From: Sanguibacter suarezii NBRC 16159
GTDB lineage: Bacteria > Actinomycetota > Actinomycetes > Actinomycetales > Cellulomonadaceae
Assembly (NCBI RefSeq): GCF_001552735.1
Contig: NZ_BCRT01000004.1
Span: 62,001-126,000 of the forward strand
Direction: 5' to 3'
Length of the DNA stretch: 64,000 nt
The position numbers and the translations under genes were made by a program. Of the stretch, positions 8,399 through 17,301 are shown in pieces (position 1 is the first letter of the stretch; each line of letters begins with the position of its first letter). The notes under the pieces were generated by a model, which saw nothing but the letters and a program-made list of their open reading frames with translations, ran no database searches and was not told the origin of the DNA.

Positions 8399-9211
8399 AT
8401 GGCACATTCACCCGGTCCCACCAGCGGCTTCTCCGCTCCCGGACCGCAGGCTCTGCCCGCGGTGACCACGGCCTTGCGCGCTGCGGGGTGCGTCTTCGCC
8501 GAGGACGAGGCCCGGCTCCTGGTGGAGGCTGCGCGGTCTGCCCGCGACCTGGACCGCCTGGTCGCCGCGCGCAGCGCGGGCATCCCGCTGGAGCACCTCC
8601 TCGGCTGGGCGGAGTTCTGCGGGCGGCGGGTCGTCGTCGCGCCGGGTGTGTTCGTCCCGCGCCGTCGCACCGAGCTGCTGGTCCGCGAGGCGGCCCGGCG
8701 GGCACGCCCGGGCGACGTGGTCGTGGACCTGTGCTGCGGCAGCGGCGCGGTGGGCGTCGCGGTCGCGGCCGCCGTGGCCGGGGTCCGCCTGCACCTGAGC
8801 GACGTCGACGCCGCGGCGGTGGCCTGCGCCAGCGAGAACGCCGGGCCTACCGCTCGTGTGCACCACGGCGACCTGTACGACGCCCTCCCGTCCGCACTGC
8901 GCGGCGCGGTGGCGGTCCTGGCAGTGAACGCGCCGTACGTGCCCACCGACGCCATCGCGCTCATGCCCCTCGAGGCCCGCACGCACGAGCCGCGCATCGC
9001 GCTGGACGGCGGCCCGGACGGGCTGGACGTGCAACGCCGGGTCGTCGCGTCCGCCCGGCGCTGGCTGGTTCCTGGTGGTCACCTGCTCATCGAGACCAGC
9101 CGGGAGCAGGCAGAGCAGACCCGCACCCTGATGACCGTCGCCGGGTTGGCGGCCCAGGTCGTGCGGTCGGCCGCCCTCGACGCGACGGTCGTCGTCGGGC
9201 ACCTGGAGTGA
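8399..9211 (+). CDS. HemK/PrmC-related protein glutamine methyltransferase (NAPY variant)
   Basis: SAM-dependent methyltransferase related to PrmC, which methylates the Gln of release-factor GGQ loops. The SAM motif VVDLCCGSGAVG lies at 108-119 and an acidic ribose ligand in LSDVD (133-137). The catalytic motif is NAPY (177-180) instead of the standard NPPY. This matches a separate actinobacterial group often annotated as a putative protein-(glutamine-N5) methyltransferase of unknown substrate. The ATG at 8399 gives 270 residues. An in-frame ATG at 8297 would add 34 poorly conserved-looking residues. Confidence 0.82.
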   Translation: MAHSPGPTSGFSAPGPQALPAVTTALRAAGCVFAEDEARLLVEAARSARDLDRLVAARSAGIPLEHLLGWAEFCGRRVVVAPGVFVPRRRTELLVREAARRARPGDVVVDLCCGSGAVGVAVAAAVAGVRLHLSDVDAAAVACASENAGPTARVHHGDLYDALPSALRGAVAVLAVNAPYVPTDAIALMPLEARTHEPRIALDGGPDGLDVQRRVVASARRWLVPGGHLLIETSREQAEQTRTLMTVAGLAAQVVRSAALDATVVVGHLE

Positions 9212-9231
9212 GCGCACCGCGCCCACGCGGC

Positions 9232-10065
9232 TCAGGCGGTCGCGGTCTCCGGCGGCAGCAGCAGGTCCCGCGACCCGCGGGCCGCGGTGTAGCGCAGCGC
9301 CCGGGTGACGGCGTCGGCCGCGGCGCGGGCCGACTCGACGAGGGTCAGCCCGGAGGCGAGACCGGCGGTGAGGGCACCGTTGAACATGTCGCCGGTCCCG
9401 TTGGGGGCGTCGTCCTCCTTGACCGAGACGAGCCGGGTCACCGAGTCCGCCTCGAAGACGAGCGTCTCGATGGTGCCGGCAGCTGAGTCGGGCAGGACGC
9501 AGCCGGTGACCACGACGCCGTGCTGACGGTCCCCCAGCAGCGCGTCCGCGACGGCGCGCAGCCCCTCCAGGGTCGAGGTGTCTGCACCGGGGACACGGTC
9601 CTGGCCCAGGATCCCGGCCTCGAACTGGTTGGGGGTCAGGACGTGCGCGCGGGCGACCAGCTCGCGGCGCAGCACGTCGACCACGCCGGGGGCGACGAAG
9701 ACGCCGGAGCCGGTGTCCCCCATGACGGGGTCGCACACGTAGGTGATGTCCGGGTGTGCCGCGAGCGCCCGGTCGACGAAGGCGGCGACCGCCTGACCGG
9801 TCTGCTCGGAGCCCAGGTACCCGCTGACGATGCACACGGTGTCCGCCAGGACGCCGTGGTCCTCGATGCCGTGCAGCAGCTCGGCCACGAGCTCGGGGTC
9901 GGTCGCCCGGCCGCGGAAACGGCCGTGACCAGGGTGGTTGGAGAACAAGACCGTCGGCACGGCGGCCACGGTGAACCCGGCGGCGCGCATCTGCGGCACG
10001 GCCGCCGCGTTGCCCACGTGCCCGGCGATCACCTGGCTCTGGATCGAGACGATCGTGCTGCTCAC
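9232..10065 (-). CDS. pdxY: Pyridoxal kinase
   Basis: Ribokinase-superfamily enzyme that phosphorylates pyridoxal in the B6 salvage pathway. The N-terminus (IVSIQSQVIAGHVGNAA, about 5-21) is typical of PdxY/PdxK. CDPVMGD is at 111-117, LTPNQFEA at 143-150, and the anion-hole/catalytic-base motif NGTGD at 222-226, with Asp226 the likely base. The 277 residues match the family. The GTG start follows a clean AGGAG with good spacing. It appears monocistronic, between a convergent methyltransferase and the M18 peptidase. Confidence 0.93.
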   Translation of the reverse strand: MSSTIVSIQSQVIAGHVGNAAAVPQMRAAGFTVAAVPTVLFSNHPGHGRFRGRATDPELVAELLHGIEDHGVLADTVCIVSGYLGSEQTGQAVAAFVDRALAAHPDITYVCDPVMGDTGSGVFVAPGVVDVLRRELVARAHVLTPNQFEAGILGQDRVPGADTSTLEGLRAVADALLGDRQHGVVVTGCVLPDSAAGTIETLVFEADSVTRLVSVKEDDAPNGTGDMFNGALTAGLASGLTLVESARAAADAVTRALRYTAARGSRDLLLPPETATA

Positions 10066-10166
10066 CTGCTGCGCTCCTGGGGTTGCTCGGTCGGCGTGCT
10101 CGCCACGGTCGAGCCTACGGTCTCTGCCCGTCCCGTCAGGACGCTCCCGGCCCCCAGGACCCGCGG

Positions 10167-11450
10167 CTAGCCGGCGAAGAAGGCTGCGACGGCGCGCTCG
10201 AGGGCGACGAGGTCCCCGGTGTGGGCGAGCTCGCGCGCGGAGTGCATGGACAGCAGCGGCACGCCGACGTCGACCGTGCGGATCCCCAGCCGGGTCGCGG
10301 TGAGCGGACCGATGGTCGACCCGCACGGCACCGTGTTGTTGGAGACGAACTCCTGGTACTCCACGCCGGCCGCGGCGCAGGTCCGCGCCCACAGCGCGGC
10401 CCCGTGGGCGTCGGTCGCGTAGCGCTGGTTCGCGTTGATCTTGAGCAGCGGCCCTCCCCCGGCGACGGGCTGGTTGGCGCCGTCGTGCTTCTCCGGGTAG
10501 TTGGGGTGCACGCTGTGCCCGGCGTCCGCGGACAGGCACCAGGAGCTGGCATAGGCCTGCAGCCGCTGCGAGGTGCTGGCCCCGAGGGTCGCACCGATCC
10601 GGGTGAGGACGTCGTCGAGCAGCGGACCGCTGGCCCCGGACCGGGTCTCGGAGCCGAGCTCCTCGTGGTCGAAGGCCGCCAGCACGCTGATGTGCTCCGT
10701 GTCTGCGGCGGAGCCGCTCGAGGCGACCTCGATCAGCGCCGTCACGCCGGCGAAGACCGAGGTGAGGTTGTCCATCCGGCCCGCCGCGAAGAGCTCGCCG
10801 TCGATCCCGAAGCGGGTGGGCGCGGCGGTGTCCGCGGTGATCACGTCGTAGCCGGCGACCTCCTCCCCGCGCAGCCCCGCGAGCGCAGCCAGGTGCCCGA
10901 CGACGTCCGCCTGGGACCGGTCCCCGACTCCGAAGACGGGCGTGGTGTGGCGTTGGCGGTCGAGGGTGAGGCCGGCGTTGGCGTCCCGGTCGAGGTGGAT
11001 GGCCAGCTGCGGGATCCGCAGGAACGGCCCCGTGCGCACGAGGTGCTCGCGTCCGTCCAGGGTCACCAGGCGCCCGGCGAGCTCGAGCTCACGGTCTAGC
11101 CAGGAGTTGAGCAGCGGACCGCCGTAGACCTCGACGCCGGCCTGCAGCCAGCCGTGCGCGCCGATCGTGGGGCGCGGCTTGAGCTTGAAGCCCGGGGAGT
11201 CGGTGTGGGCACCGAGGACGCGGAAGGGCGTCGTCGGGCCGGCGGCGGTGGGTTGCACCCAGGCGACGATCGCGCCGTCGCGCAGGAGGTAGCGCCGTCC
11301 GGCGGTCGAGGCCCACTCTGCGGCCTCGTCCAGGCGGCTGAAGCCGGCCTCCTCGAGGAGCTCCGCCGCGGCCGCGGCCGCGTGGTAGGAGGACGGGCTG
11401 TCGGTGATGAAGCGGGCGAAGTCGTCGATGTACTGGGATGCAGGCGCCAT
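10167..11450 (-). CDS. M18-family aspartyl aminopeptidase
   Basis: Zinc-dependent cytosolic aminopeptidase of family M18, removing N-terminal (often acidic) residues from peptides. Landmarks are the metal His in GAHTDSPGFKLKP (His82), FDHEELGSET, and the C-terminal DAGHSVHPNYPEKHD. At 427 residues it matches the family. The ATG at 11450 begins MAPASQYIDDFARF, which fits family starts; an ATG four codons earlier (11462) is possible and neither has a strong Shine-Dalgarno. Confidence 0.92.
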   Translation of the reverse strand: MAPASQYIDDFARFITDSPSSYHAAAAAAELLEEAGFSRLDEAAEWASTAGRRYLLRDGAIVAWVQPTAAGPTTPFRVLGAHTDSPGFKLKPRPTIGAHGWLQAGVEVYGGPLLNSWLDRELELAGRLVTLDGREHLVRTGPFLRIPQLAIHLDRDANAGLTLDRQRHTTPVFGVGDRSQADVVGHLAALAGLRGEEVAGYDVITADTAAPTRFGIDGELFAAGRMDNLTSVFAGVTALIEVASSGSAADTEHISVLAAFDHEELGSETRSGASGPLLDDVLTRIGATLGASTSQRLQAYASSWCLSADAGHSVHPNYPEKHDGANQPVAGGGPLLKINANQRYATDAHGAALWARTCAAAGVEYQEFVSNNTVPCGSTIGPLTATRLGIRTVDVGVPLLSMHSARELAHTGDLVALERAVAAFFAG

Positions 11451-11596
11451 ACGACCATCCAATCACGGGCTGATCAGCTCCCGGCCCCGGCCCGGGCGAC
11501 GGGCGGGTGACCCGCGGCTAGGGTCAGAGCAGACGTCCCGCTCTCACCGGTCGCGCACAGCGGCCGCCAGCCACATCTCGTCCCCGGAGGAGCGCG

Positions 11597-12031
11597 ATGA
11601 GCACGAGGTTCTTCGAGGTCACCACCGAGGCCTTCGAGGTCGTGGGAGTCGCCGTGATGGTCATCGGCTTCCTCGTGAGCCTCGTCCTCGCAGCGCGGCG
11701 GTGGGCGCGGACCGGGGACGGCGCGCTGGCCTTCACCACGCTGCGCACGATGTTCGGCGGTGTGATCCTGCTCGGGCTGGAGGTGCTGGTCGCTGCCGAC
11801 CTGGTTCGCACGATCACCTCGACGCCGTCCCTGAACGAGGCGCTGATCCTCGCGCTCATCGTGCTCATCCGCACGGTGCTGAGCTTCTCCCTGCAGATCG
11901 AGATGGACGGGGTCGCTCCGTGGCGGCGGGCGCTGGTCACCGGGCCGGAGGTCCTGGCGTCGGCGGCACGCCGGTCGGGTGGCCCCGGGGCGGACTCAGG
12001 GCCGGGTGCGGGGGCGCAAACCCCGGTATAG
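11597..12031 (+). CDS. DUF1622 membrane protein
   Basis: Small integral membrane protein of the DUF1622 family, function unknown. Of 144 residues, three hydrophobic helices lie at about 10-33, 53-70 and 77-98, and the C-terminus is a Gly/Pro/Ala-rich cytoplasmic tail. A GGAGGAG Shine-Dalgarno sits just before the ATG. The alkyl sulfatase gene follows in the same direction after 56 bases, so cotranscription is possible but unproven. Confidence 0.85.
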   Translation: MSTRFFEVTTEAFEVVGVAVMVIGFLVSLVLAARRWARTGDGALAFTTLRTMFGGVILLGLEVLVAADLVRTITSTPSLNEALILALIVLIRTVLSFSLQIEMDGVAPWRRALVTGPEVLASAARRSGGPGADSGPGAGAQTPV

Positions 12032-12087
12032 CGTAGGAAAACGGCTCCCTCACGAGTCTTTCCGGCACGCGGCCCACGGGAGCCCCC

Positions 12088-13983
12088 ATGTCCGACGACG
12101 TCACCCCCTTCATCGCCGAAGCGCTCCGGGAGGCCGCCACCCGCCTCCCCACGGACACCCGGGATGAGGAGGCGGCCGGCCGCGGCCTCCTCGCTGAGCT
12201 CGCCGACCCGGTGATCGCCGGTCCGGACGGGTCCCCGGCGTGGGACGCCGCCGGATACGCCTTCCTCGACGAGGAGAACCCCGGGACGGTCCACCCGAGC
12301 CTGTGGCGCCAGAGCCGGCTCACGGCCCGGTCCGGTCTCTTCGAGGTGGTCCCCGGCATCTACCAGGTGCGCGGGCTGGACCTGTCGAACGTCACCTTCG
12401 TCGAGGGCGACCGCGGTGTGATCGTCATCGACCCGCTCATCACCGTGGAGACCGCCGCGGCAGCCCTGGCGCTGTTCCGTAGCGTGCGCGGTGACCGGCC
12501 GGTCACCGCCGTCATCTACTCCCACTCCCACATCGATCACTTCGGTGGCGTCAAGGGCGTGACCACGCAGGCCGCGGTCGACTCCGGGGACTGCCCGGTC
12601 TTCGCCCCGCCGGGATTCCTCGAGCACGCGATCTCCGAGAACGTCTATGCCGGGACCGCGATGGGCCGCCGCGCCGGGTACATGTACGGGGCCGCGCTGC
12701 CCAAGGGACCGGCCGGGCAGGTCGGGGCGGGGCTGGGCCAGACGACGAGCATCGGCACCCCCTCGCTCATCCAGCCGACCCGGACGATCACTGCCACCGG
12801 CCAGCGCGAGGTGGTCGACGGCATCCCGATCGTCTTCCAGCTCACGCCGGGCACCGAGGCGCCGAGCGAGATGAACTTCTTCTTCCCCGACCACGCCGCG
12901 CTGTGCATGGCCGAGAACGCCACGCACACCCTGCACAACACCCTGACGCTGCGCGGCGCGCTGGTCCGCGACCCGCACGTGTGGGCGCAGTACCTCACGG
13001 AGTCGATCAGTCTCTTCGCCCACCAGGCCGACGTCCTCTTCGCCTCCCACCACTGGCCCACGTGGGGACGGACCGAGCTGGTGGAGTTCCTCTCCCAGCA
13101 GCGCGACCTCTACGCCTACCTCCACGACCAGACCCTGCGGATGCTCAACCAGGGCATGACCGGCAGGGAGATCGCCGAGGCCATGGTGCTGCCACCCGCG
13201 TTGGAGGAGGTGTGGCACACGCACGGCTACTACGGGAGCGTCAGCCACAACGTCAAGGCGATCTACCAGATGTACATGGGCTGGTTCGACGGCAACCCCG
13301 CGCACCTGTGGGAGCACCCCCCGGTCGAGGAGGCCAGGCGCTACGTGGACTTCATGGGCGGTGCCGACGCGACGGTCGGCAAGGCACAGGCCTCCTTCGA
13401 CGCCGGTGACCTGCGCTGGGTGGTGACGGTGCTCAACCACGTCCTGTTCGCCGAGCCTGACCACGCAGGCGCCCGTGAGCTGCAGGCCCGGGCGTTCACC
13501 CAGCTCGGGTACGGCAGCGAGAACGGCACGTGGCGCAACTTCTTCCTCTCCGGCGCGGCCGAGCTGCGCGAGGGCAGCTTCGGCACCCCGACCCAGCCGG
13601 GCTCCCCTGACCTCCTCGCGGCCCTGTCCATCGAGCAGGCGCTGGACTCCCTCGCCATCCGGGTGGACGGGCCGCAGGCCTGGGGCCTGCGCATCGCGGT
13701 GGACTGGGTGGTCGACGGCGTGCGTCACGCCGCGCGCCTGACCAACGGCGTCCTCGTCCACCAGGTGATCGACGACGAGGGGTCCGGTGTGGCGGCCGGT
13801 CCGGCCAACGTGACGCTCACCTCGACCAAGGGCGTCTTCCTCGAGTGCCTGATCATCCCCGAGCGGTTCGAGGACCGGGTGGACTCCGGTGAGCTGACGG
13901 TCGACGGGGACGGCGGGGTGTGGCTCACGCTGCTCAGCCTGCTTGACTCCCCAGACCCGGACTTCCAGATCGTGCTGCCCTAG
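12088..13983 (+). CDS. Alkyl sulfatase, metallo-beta-lactamase fold (SdsA1 type)
   Basis: Zinc-dependent hydrolase that releases sulfate from alkyl sulfates such as dodecyl sulfate. Its 631 residues contain the three usual parts. These are the MBL domain with HSHIDH (146-151) and later metal ligands (including FASHHWP), a helical dimerisation domain (about 400-500), and an SCP2-like C-terminal domain (about 510-631) that binds the alkyl chain. No clear signal peptide is visible, so it may be cytosolic here; the Pseudomonas SdsA1 is secreted. A CGGGAG sits just before the ATG. Confidence 0.92.
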   Translation: MSDDVTPFIAEALREAATRLPTDTRDEEAAGRGLLAELADPVIAGPDGSPAWDAAGYAFLDEENPGTVHPSLWRQSRLTARSGLFEVVPGIYQVRGLDLSNVTFVEGDRGVIVIDPLITVETAAAALALFRSVRGDRPVTAVIYSHSHIDHFGGVKGVTTQAAVDSGDCPVFAPPGFLEHAISENVYAGTAMGRRAGYMYGAALPKGPAGQVGAGLGQTTSIGTPSLIQPTRTITATGQREVVDGIPIVFQLTPGTEAPSEMNFFFPDHAALCMAENATHTLHNTLTLRGALVRDPHVWAQYLTESISLFAHQADVLFASHHWPTWGRTELVEFLSQQRDLYAYLHDQTLRMLNQGMTGREIAEAMVLPPALEEVWHTHGYYGSVSHNVKAIYQMYMGWFDGNPAHLWEHPPVEEARRYVDFMGGADATVGKAQASFDAGDLRWVVTVLNHVLFAEPDHAGARELQARAFTQLGYGSENGTWRNFFLSGAAELREGSFGTPTQPGSPDLLAALSIEQALDSLAIRVDGPQAWGLRIAVDWVVDGVRHAARLTNGVLVHQVIDDEGSGVAAGPANVTLTSTKGVFLECLIIPERFEDRVDSGELTVDGDGGVWLTLLSLLDSPDPDFQIVLP

Positions 13984-14004
13984 GACTGCTAGCGTGGGGC
14001 GGCC

Positions 14005-14418
14005 GTGAACGTTCACACCCCCCCGGTGCCTCGCGCCGTGCCTCGATGCTGGGCGGTGGCGCGAGCGGGCGGCACCCTGGTGTTCGTCGCGATGGGACTG
14101 GCCCTGGCCGTCCCCACGGTGGCCGGGACCATCGCCGGCTTCGGTCTGGCAGGGCTCGGCGTGGCCACTCTCATCCCGGCCACGATGCACAGCGCCGACG
14201 AGATCCCCGGCCTGGCGCCGGGCACCGGGCTGACCATCGTCGGGTGGCTGCTGCGCGTGGGCTTCCTCGTCGCACCGCCGCTGGTCGGGGCCATCGCGGA
14301 CGTCACCAGCCTGCGGGTGGGGCTGCTCATCGTGCCGGTCGCCGGTGTGCTGGTGATCGCCTGCGCCCGGGTCCTGCCCACGCGTCAGCGCACGGGCGCC
14401 GTGTCCGTGCCCGCCTGA
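14005..14418 (+). pseudogene. Remnant of a major facilitator superfamily transporter (C-terminal part)
   Basis: The reading frame encodes 137 residues that look like the last four membrane helices of an MFS transporter: a GFGLAGLGVATLIPATMHSA helix region, GWLLRVGFLVAPPLVGAIAD, and a final hydrophobic stretch. The first eight helices are absent, and the sequence just upstream belongs to the alkyl sulfatase. The GTG 'start' lies in a perfect 12-bp palindrome (GTGAACGTTCAC, 14005-14016) and has no good Shine-Dalgarno. I read it as a 5'-deleted gene; a functional small membrane protein cannot be excluded. Confidence 0.65.
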
Positions 14419-14438
14419 CCTGGGACGTCAGGCGAGCA
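14407..14438. terminator. Terminator-like hairpin between MFS remnant and ybjQ
   Basis: Stem CGCCTGAC (14412-14419) with GTCAGGCG (14427-14434), extended outward by GTGC/GCAC across a mismatch. It spans the convergent stop codons and lacks a T-run. Confidence 0.45.
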
Positions 14439-14742
14439 CGACCGCCGTCCCGTACGCGACGATCTCCTGGTACCCGTTGCCCACCTCGTCGCTGTCGTAG
14501 CGCATGGCCAGGATGGCGTTCGCGCCCATCGCCGACGCGGCGTCGACCATGCGGGAGACGGCTTCGTCGCGGCTCTGCTGCAGCTGCTTGGTCAGCCCCT
14601 TGAGCTCACCGCCGACGATCGACTTGAGCCCTGCACCGAGCTGGGCGCCGACATTGCGCGAGCGGACCGTCAGGCCGGTCACCTCGCCGATGACCTGCTG
14701 GACCGTGCGTCCTGGGACGTCGTTCATTGTTGAGACGAGCAC
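14428..14742 (-). CDS. YbjQ/UPF0145 family protein
   Basis: Small protein of the YbjQ (DUF74, 'heavy-metal-binding') family, which forms oligomeric rings; its role is unknown. The GTG start gives the canonical opening VLVSTMNDVPGRTV and follows AGAAGGAA at good spacing; a longer reading from 14769 adds residues the family lacks. The 104 residues include the conserved GANAILAMRYDSDE and IVAYGTAVVL ending. Confidence 0.88.
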   Translation of the reverse strand: MLVSTMNDVPGRTVQQVIGEVTGLTVRSRNVGAQLGAGLKSIVGGELKGLTKQLQQSRDEAVSRMVDAASAMGANAILAMRYDSDEVGNGYQEIVAYGTAVVLA

Positions 14743-14907
14743 CGGATTCCTTCTCTCACGAGCGCCCACCCAGTGCGGACGGTGATCTTCACCCTAGAAC
14801 CGTCGGTGGGTCGTCACCACAGGTGGCAGGCATGCCCCGTGCCGGCTGATCAGGTCCGGACGTCCCAGCCAACGGCGTCCGCGAGTGCCTACGGTAGGGA
14901 CGTGAAG

Positions 14908-15357
14908 ATGGAACGGGTGGGACCAGGCGACGTCGATGCGCTTCGGCGGTTCCTGCGGGCGGCCGACCTCACGGTCAGCGGGCTGGATCTCAGCACCGTG
15001 GACCTGTGGGTCACCCGCGACGAGCACGGAGCCATCATCGCCAGCACGGGCTACGAGTTGAGCAACGACACCCATCACGCGCTGCTACGCAGCGTGGCCG
15101 TGTCCCCCGCGCACCGGTCCTTGGGCCTCGGGACGCGTCTGGCGCGGTTCACCCTCCGCCAGGCGGCCGACGACGGCGCGCAGTCGGCGTGGTTGTTCTC
15201 CCGTCGCTCCGGCCCGTTCTGGCAGCGCCTCGGCTTCGCCGCAGCGAGCCGCGACGAGCTGGCCCAGACCCTCGCGAGCACCCACCAGGTCCAGCTGTTC
15301 ACCCAGACCGGCCAGCTGCAGGTGGAGCAGGCGTGGCACAGGCCGCTCGGCGTATGA
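14908..15357 (+). CDS. GNAT-family N-acetyltransferase (ArsN2-like)
   Basis: Acetyl-CoA-dependent acetyltransferase of 149 residues. The acetyl-CoA loop is HRSLGLGTRL, preceded by LLRSVAVSP, and followed by FWQRLGFAAASRDEL. The layout (N-terminal LRRFLRAADL, the LLRSVAV strand, a terminal Gln/Leu-rich stretch) resembles the ArsN2 group, but there are no arsenic genes nearby and the substrate is unknown. The ATG lies 7 bases after AGGGA; a GTG two codons upstream is also possible. Confidence 0.75.
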   Translation: MERVGPGDVDALRRFLRAADLTVSGLDLSTVDLWVTRDEHGAIIASTGYELSNDTHHALLRSVAVSPAHRSLGLGTRLARFTLRQAADDGAQSAWLFSRRSGPFWQRLGFAAASRDELAQTLASTHQVQLFTQTGQLQVEQAWHRPLGV

Positions 15358-15399
15358 GCCCACCGGCTGGTGCGCCGTGCCCGGCTGCGCACCGCACGG

Positions 15400-15852
15400 T
15401 CACAGCGGCAGCGGCCGGTTCTCCACGATGGTCTTCATGACGAGGGTCGAGCTGAGCCGCTGGACCCCTGGGAGGGTCGCAAGACGGTCGTCGTAGAGCG
15501 TCTGGAAGGCCGGCAGGTCTCGGGTGGTCACGCGCAGCAGGAAGTCGGGGTCGCCGAAGAGGCGCTGCGCCTCCAGGACCTGCGGGACGAGGGCGACCTC
15601 ACGCTCGAAGGCGTCGAGGGTGTCCCGGTCAGAGGCTCGCATGGTGACGAACACCAAGGCGTCGAAGGTGAGCCCCAGGGCTGTGGCATCGAGGTAGGCG
15701 CGGTAGCCGAGGATCGCCCCGGACCGCTCCAGCGCACGCAGCCGCCGGTGGCAGGGCGCCACGCTCAGCCCCACCCGAGAGGCGAGCTCGGTGACCGTGA
15801 GACGGCCGTCCTGCTGCACCTGCGCAAGAATCTCTCTGTCAACGTCGTCCAT
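15400..15852 (-). CDS. Lrp/AsnC-family transcriptional regulator
   Basis: Amino-acid-responsive regulator of 150 residues. The N-terminal winged helix-turn-helix occupies about 1-60 (DREILAQVQQDGRLTVTELA ... GLSVAPCHRRLRAL) and the C-terminal RAM ligand-binding domain about 65-145. It is divergently transcribed from a LysE-type exporter with 126 bases between them. This is the usual arrangement in which the Lrp protein controls the exporter in response to its amino-acid substrate. Confidence 0.9.
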   Translation of the reverse strand: MDDVDREILAQVQQDGRLTVTELASRVGLSVAPCHRRLRALERSGAILGYRAYLDATALGLTFDALVFVTMRASDRDTLDAFEREVALVPQVLEAQRLFGDPDFLLRVTTRDLPAFQTLYDDRLATLPGVQRLSSTLVMKTIVENRPLPL

Positions 15853-15978
15853 GCTCGCAATCTTTGCTCACGAGGCCCGTTGTGGGCAAGAACGTGGAAG
15901 CACTTTTGGGCTGATCCCGCCTACTGTCGACCCCGGCTCGAGAACGCCTCGCGCCTCGTCGTCACAGGAGGTGCGGGC

Positions 15979-16602
15979 ATGGCCGCCGCGAGCATCACGG
16001 GGTTCTGGGCGGTGTCTGTGCTGCTGTCCCTGACCCCCGGGGCGGACTGGGCCTACGCGATCTCCGCCGGGCTGCGTCACCGCACTGTCGTCCCCGCCGT
16101 GGCCGGGATGGTCGGCGGTCACGCGCTGCACGTGGTGATCGTGGCAGCCGGGGTCGCCGCGCTCGTCGCCCGGTTCCCCATGGCGCTGACCGTCCTCACC
16201 CTCGTCGGCGCTGCGTACCTCGTCTGGCTGGGTGTCCTCACCCTGCTGCGACCGGGGCTCCCGCAGGCGGGAGAAGAGCTCCCCACCGAGTCCTGGGCCC
16301 GCCGACTGCTCACCGGGACCGGGGTCAGCGGCCTCAACCCCAAGGTGTTCCTGCTCATCCTCGTGCTGCTCCCCCAGTTCACCGACTCCACCTCGCACTG
16401 GCCGCTGGGGATCCAGATCCTCACGCTCGGGGCAGTGCACCTGGCCACCTGCACGGTGGTCTACCTCGCCGTGGGCACCGGCGCCCGGAGAGTGCTGCGC
16501 ACCCGCCCCACTGCCGCGAAGCTCGTGACCCGGGCGTCCGGGGTGGCCATGACGGTCATCGGCGTCACGCTCGTCGTGCAGCAGCTGACCGGCCAGATCT
16601 AG
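15979..16602 (+). CDS. LysE/RhtB-family amino-acid exporter
   Basis: Integral membrane exporter of the LysE superfamily, 207 residues with about six hydrophobic helices. The family motif LSLTPGADWAYAI appears near the N-terminus, and SGLNPKVFLLILVLLPQF follows in the second half. The ATG is fixed by CAGGAGGTGCGGGC just upstream. The divergent Lrp gene is the probable regulator. The exported amino acid cannot be told. Confidence 0.9.
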   Translation: MAAASITGFWAVSVLLSLTPGADWAYAISAGLRHRTVVPAVAGMVGGHALHVVIVAAGVAALVARFPMALTVLTLVGAAYLVWLGVLTLLRPGLPQAGEELPTESWARRLLTGTGVSGLNPKVFLLILVLLPQFTDSTSHWPLGIQILTLGAVHLATCTVVYLAVGTGARRVLRTRPTAAKLVTRASGVAMTVIGVTLVVQQLTGQI

Positions 16603-16694
16603 CCCGCGAGGGCGGCGCGAGCGGCATACGCTGGAACTCATGGGCTCACCGCTCATGACGGTCGTCGCTCTGCCGCGCAGACATGGAGGTTGCC

Positions 16695-17264
16695 ATGCTG
16701 GTCTACTCGATGGGTGTCTCGGTGGACGGGTTCATCAACGACCGCGAGGGCGGGTTCGCGTGGACCGCCCCGGACGAGGAACAGTTCCTGCTCCACAACG
16801 CCCTGGTGGGCGCCCTCGGCACGTACCTGTGCGGTCGTCGGCTGTACGAGACGATGCTCCCCTGGGAGACGGATCCGTCGATGCGCTCGAACGAGATCCA
16901 GACTGCCTTCGCTGACATCTGGTGCGCGCTCCCCAAGGTCGTCTTCAGCCGCACGCTGACCAGCGTCGAGGGCAACGCCCGGCTCGCCACCGGGTCGGTC
17001 GAGCAGGAGGTGGCGGCCGCGCTCGATGCGACCAGCAAAGACGTCTCGATCGGTGGTGCCACCCTGGCCGCGCAGGCGATCGAGCTCGGCCTCGTCGACG
17101 AGCTGCAGATGTTCCGCAACCCGGTGATCGTCGGCGGGGGCACGCCGCACCTGCCCCCGGTCACCGACGACGTCCCTCTCGTCCTCCGCGAGACGACGAC
17201 CTTCGGCTCGGGGATCGTCTACGAGCGCTACCGCCGCGCGACCGGCGAGCCCGCGCAGCCCTGA
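16695..17264 (+). CDS. Dihydrofolate-reductase-fold protein (RibD C-terminal-like)
   Basis: Reductase-fold protein of the RibD_C/DHFR superfamily, 189 residues, probably NADPH-binding. The start MLVYSMGVSVDGFIND is typical, followed by the nucleotide-binding-like CGRRLYETM and the GGATLAAQAIELGLVDEL segment near residue 120. The ATG at 16695 follows GGAGG by six bases; an ATG four codons earlier overlaps that Shine-Dalgarno. Such proteins are often annotated as dihydrofolate reductases but rarely tested. It converges with the next GNAT gene. Confidence 0.85.
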   Translation: MLVYSMGVSVDGFINDREGGFAWTAPDEEQFLLHNALVGALGTYLCGRRLYETMLPWETDPSMRSNEIQTAFADIWCALPKVVFSRTLTSVEGNARLATGSVEQEVAAALDATSKDVSIGGATLAAQAIELGLVDELQMFRNPVIVGGGTPHLPPVTDDVPLVLRETTTFGSGIVYERYRRATGEPAQP

Positions 17265-17301
17265 CGCCCTCCGCGCCGATCATCGGCGGGTTGGCACCTC
17301 A

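Noticed and set aside
8239-8997. A 5' extension of the TPR protein by about 250 residues
   Set aside because: It would overlap the divergent methyltransferase antisense, and the extension is low-complexity.
14005-14016. GTGAACGTTCAC as a LacI-type operator
   Set aside because: A single 12-bp palindrome at a gene remnant, with no LacI-family gene nearby; chance is likely enough that I do not annotate it.
11524-14190. An 888-residue open frame on the minus strand opposite DUF1622 and alkyl sulfatase
   Set aside because: Composition is that of an antisense frame (His/Gly/Arg-rich), and the + strand genes have clear motifs and ribosome sites.
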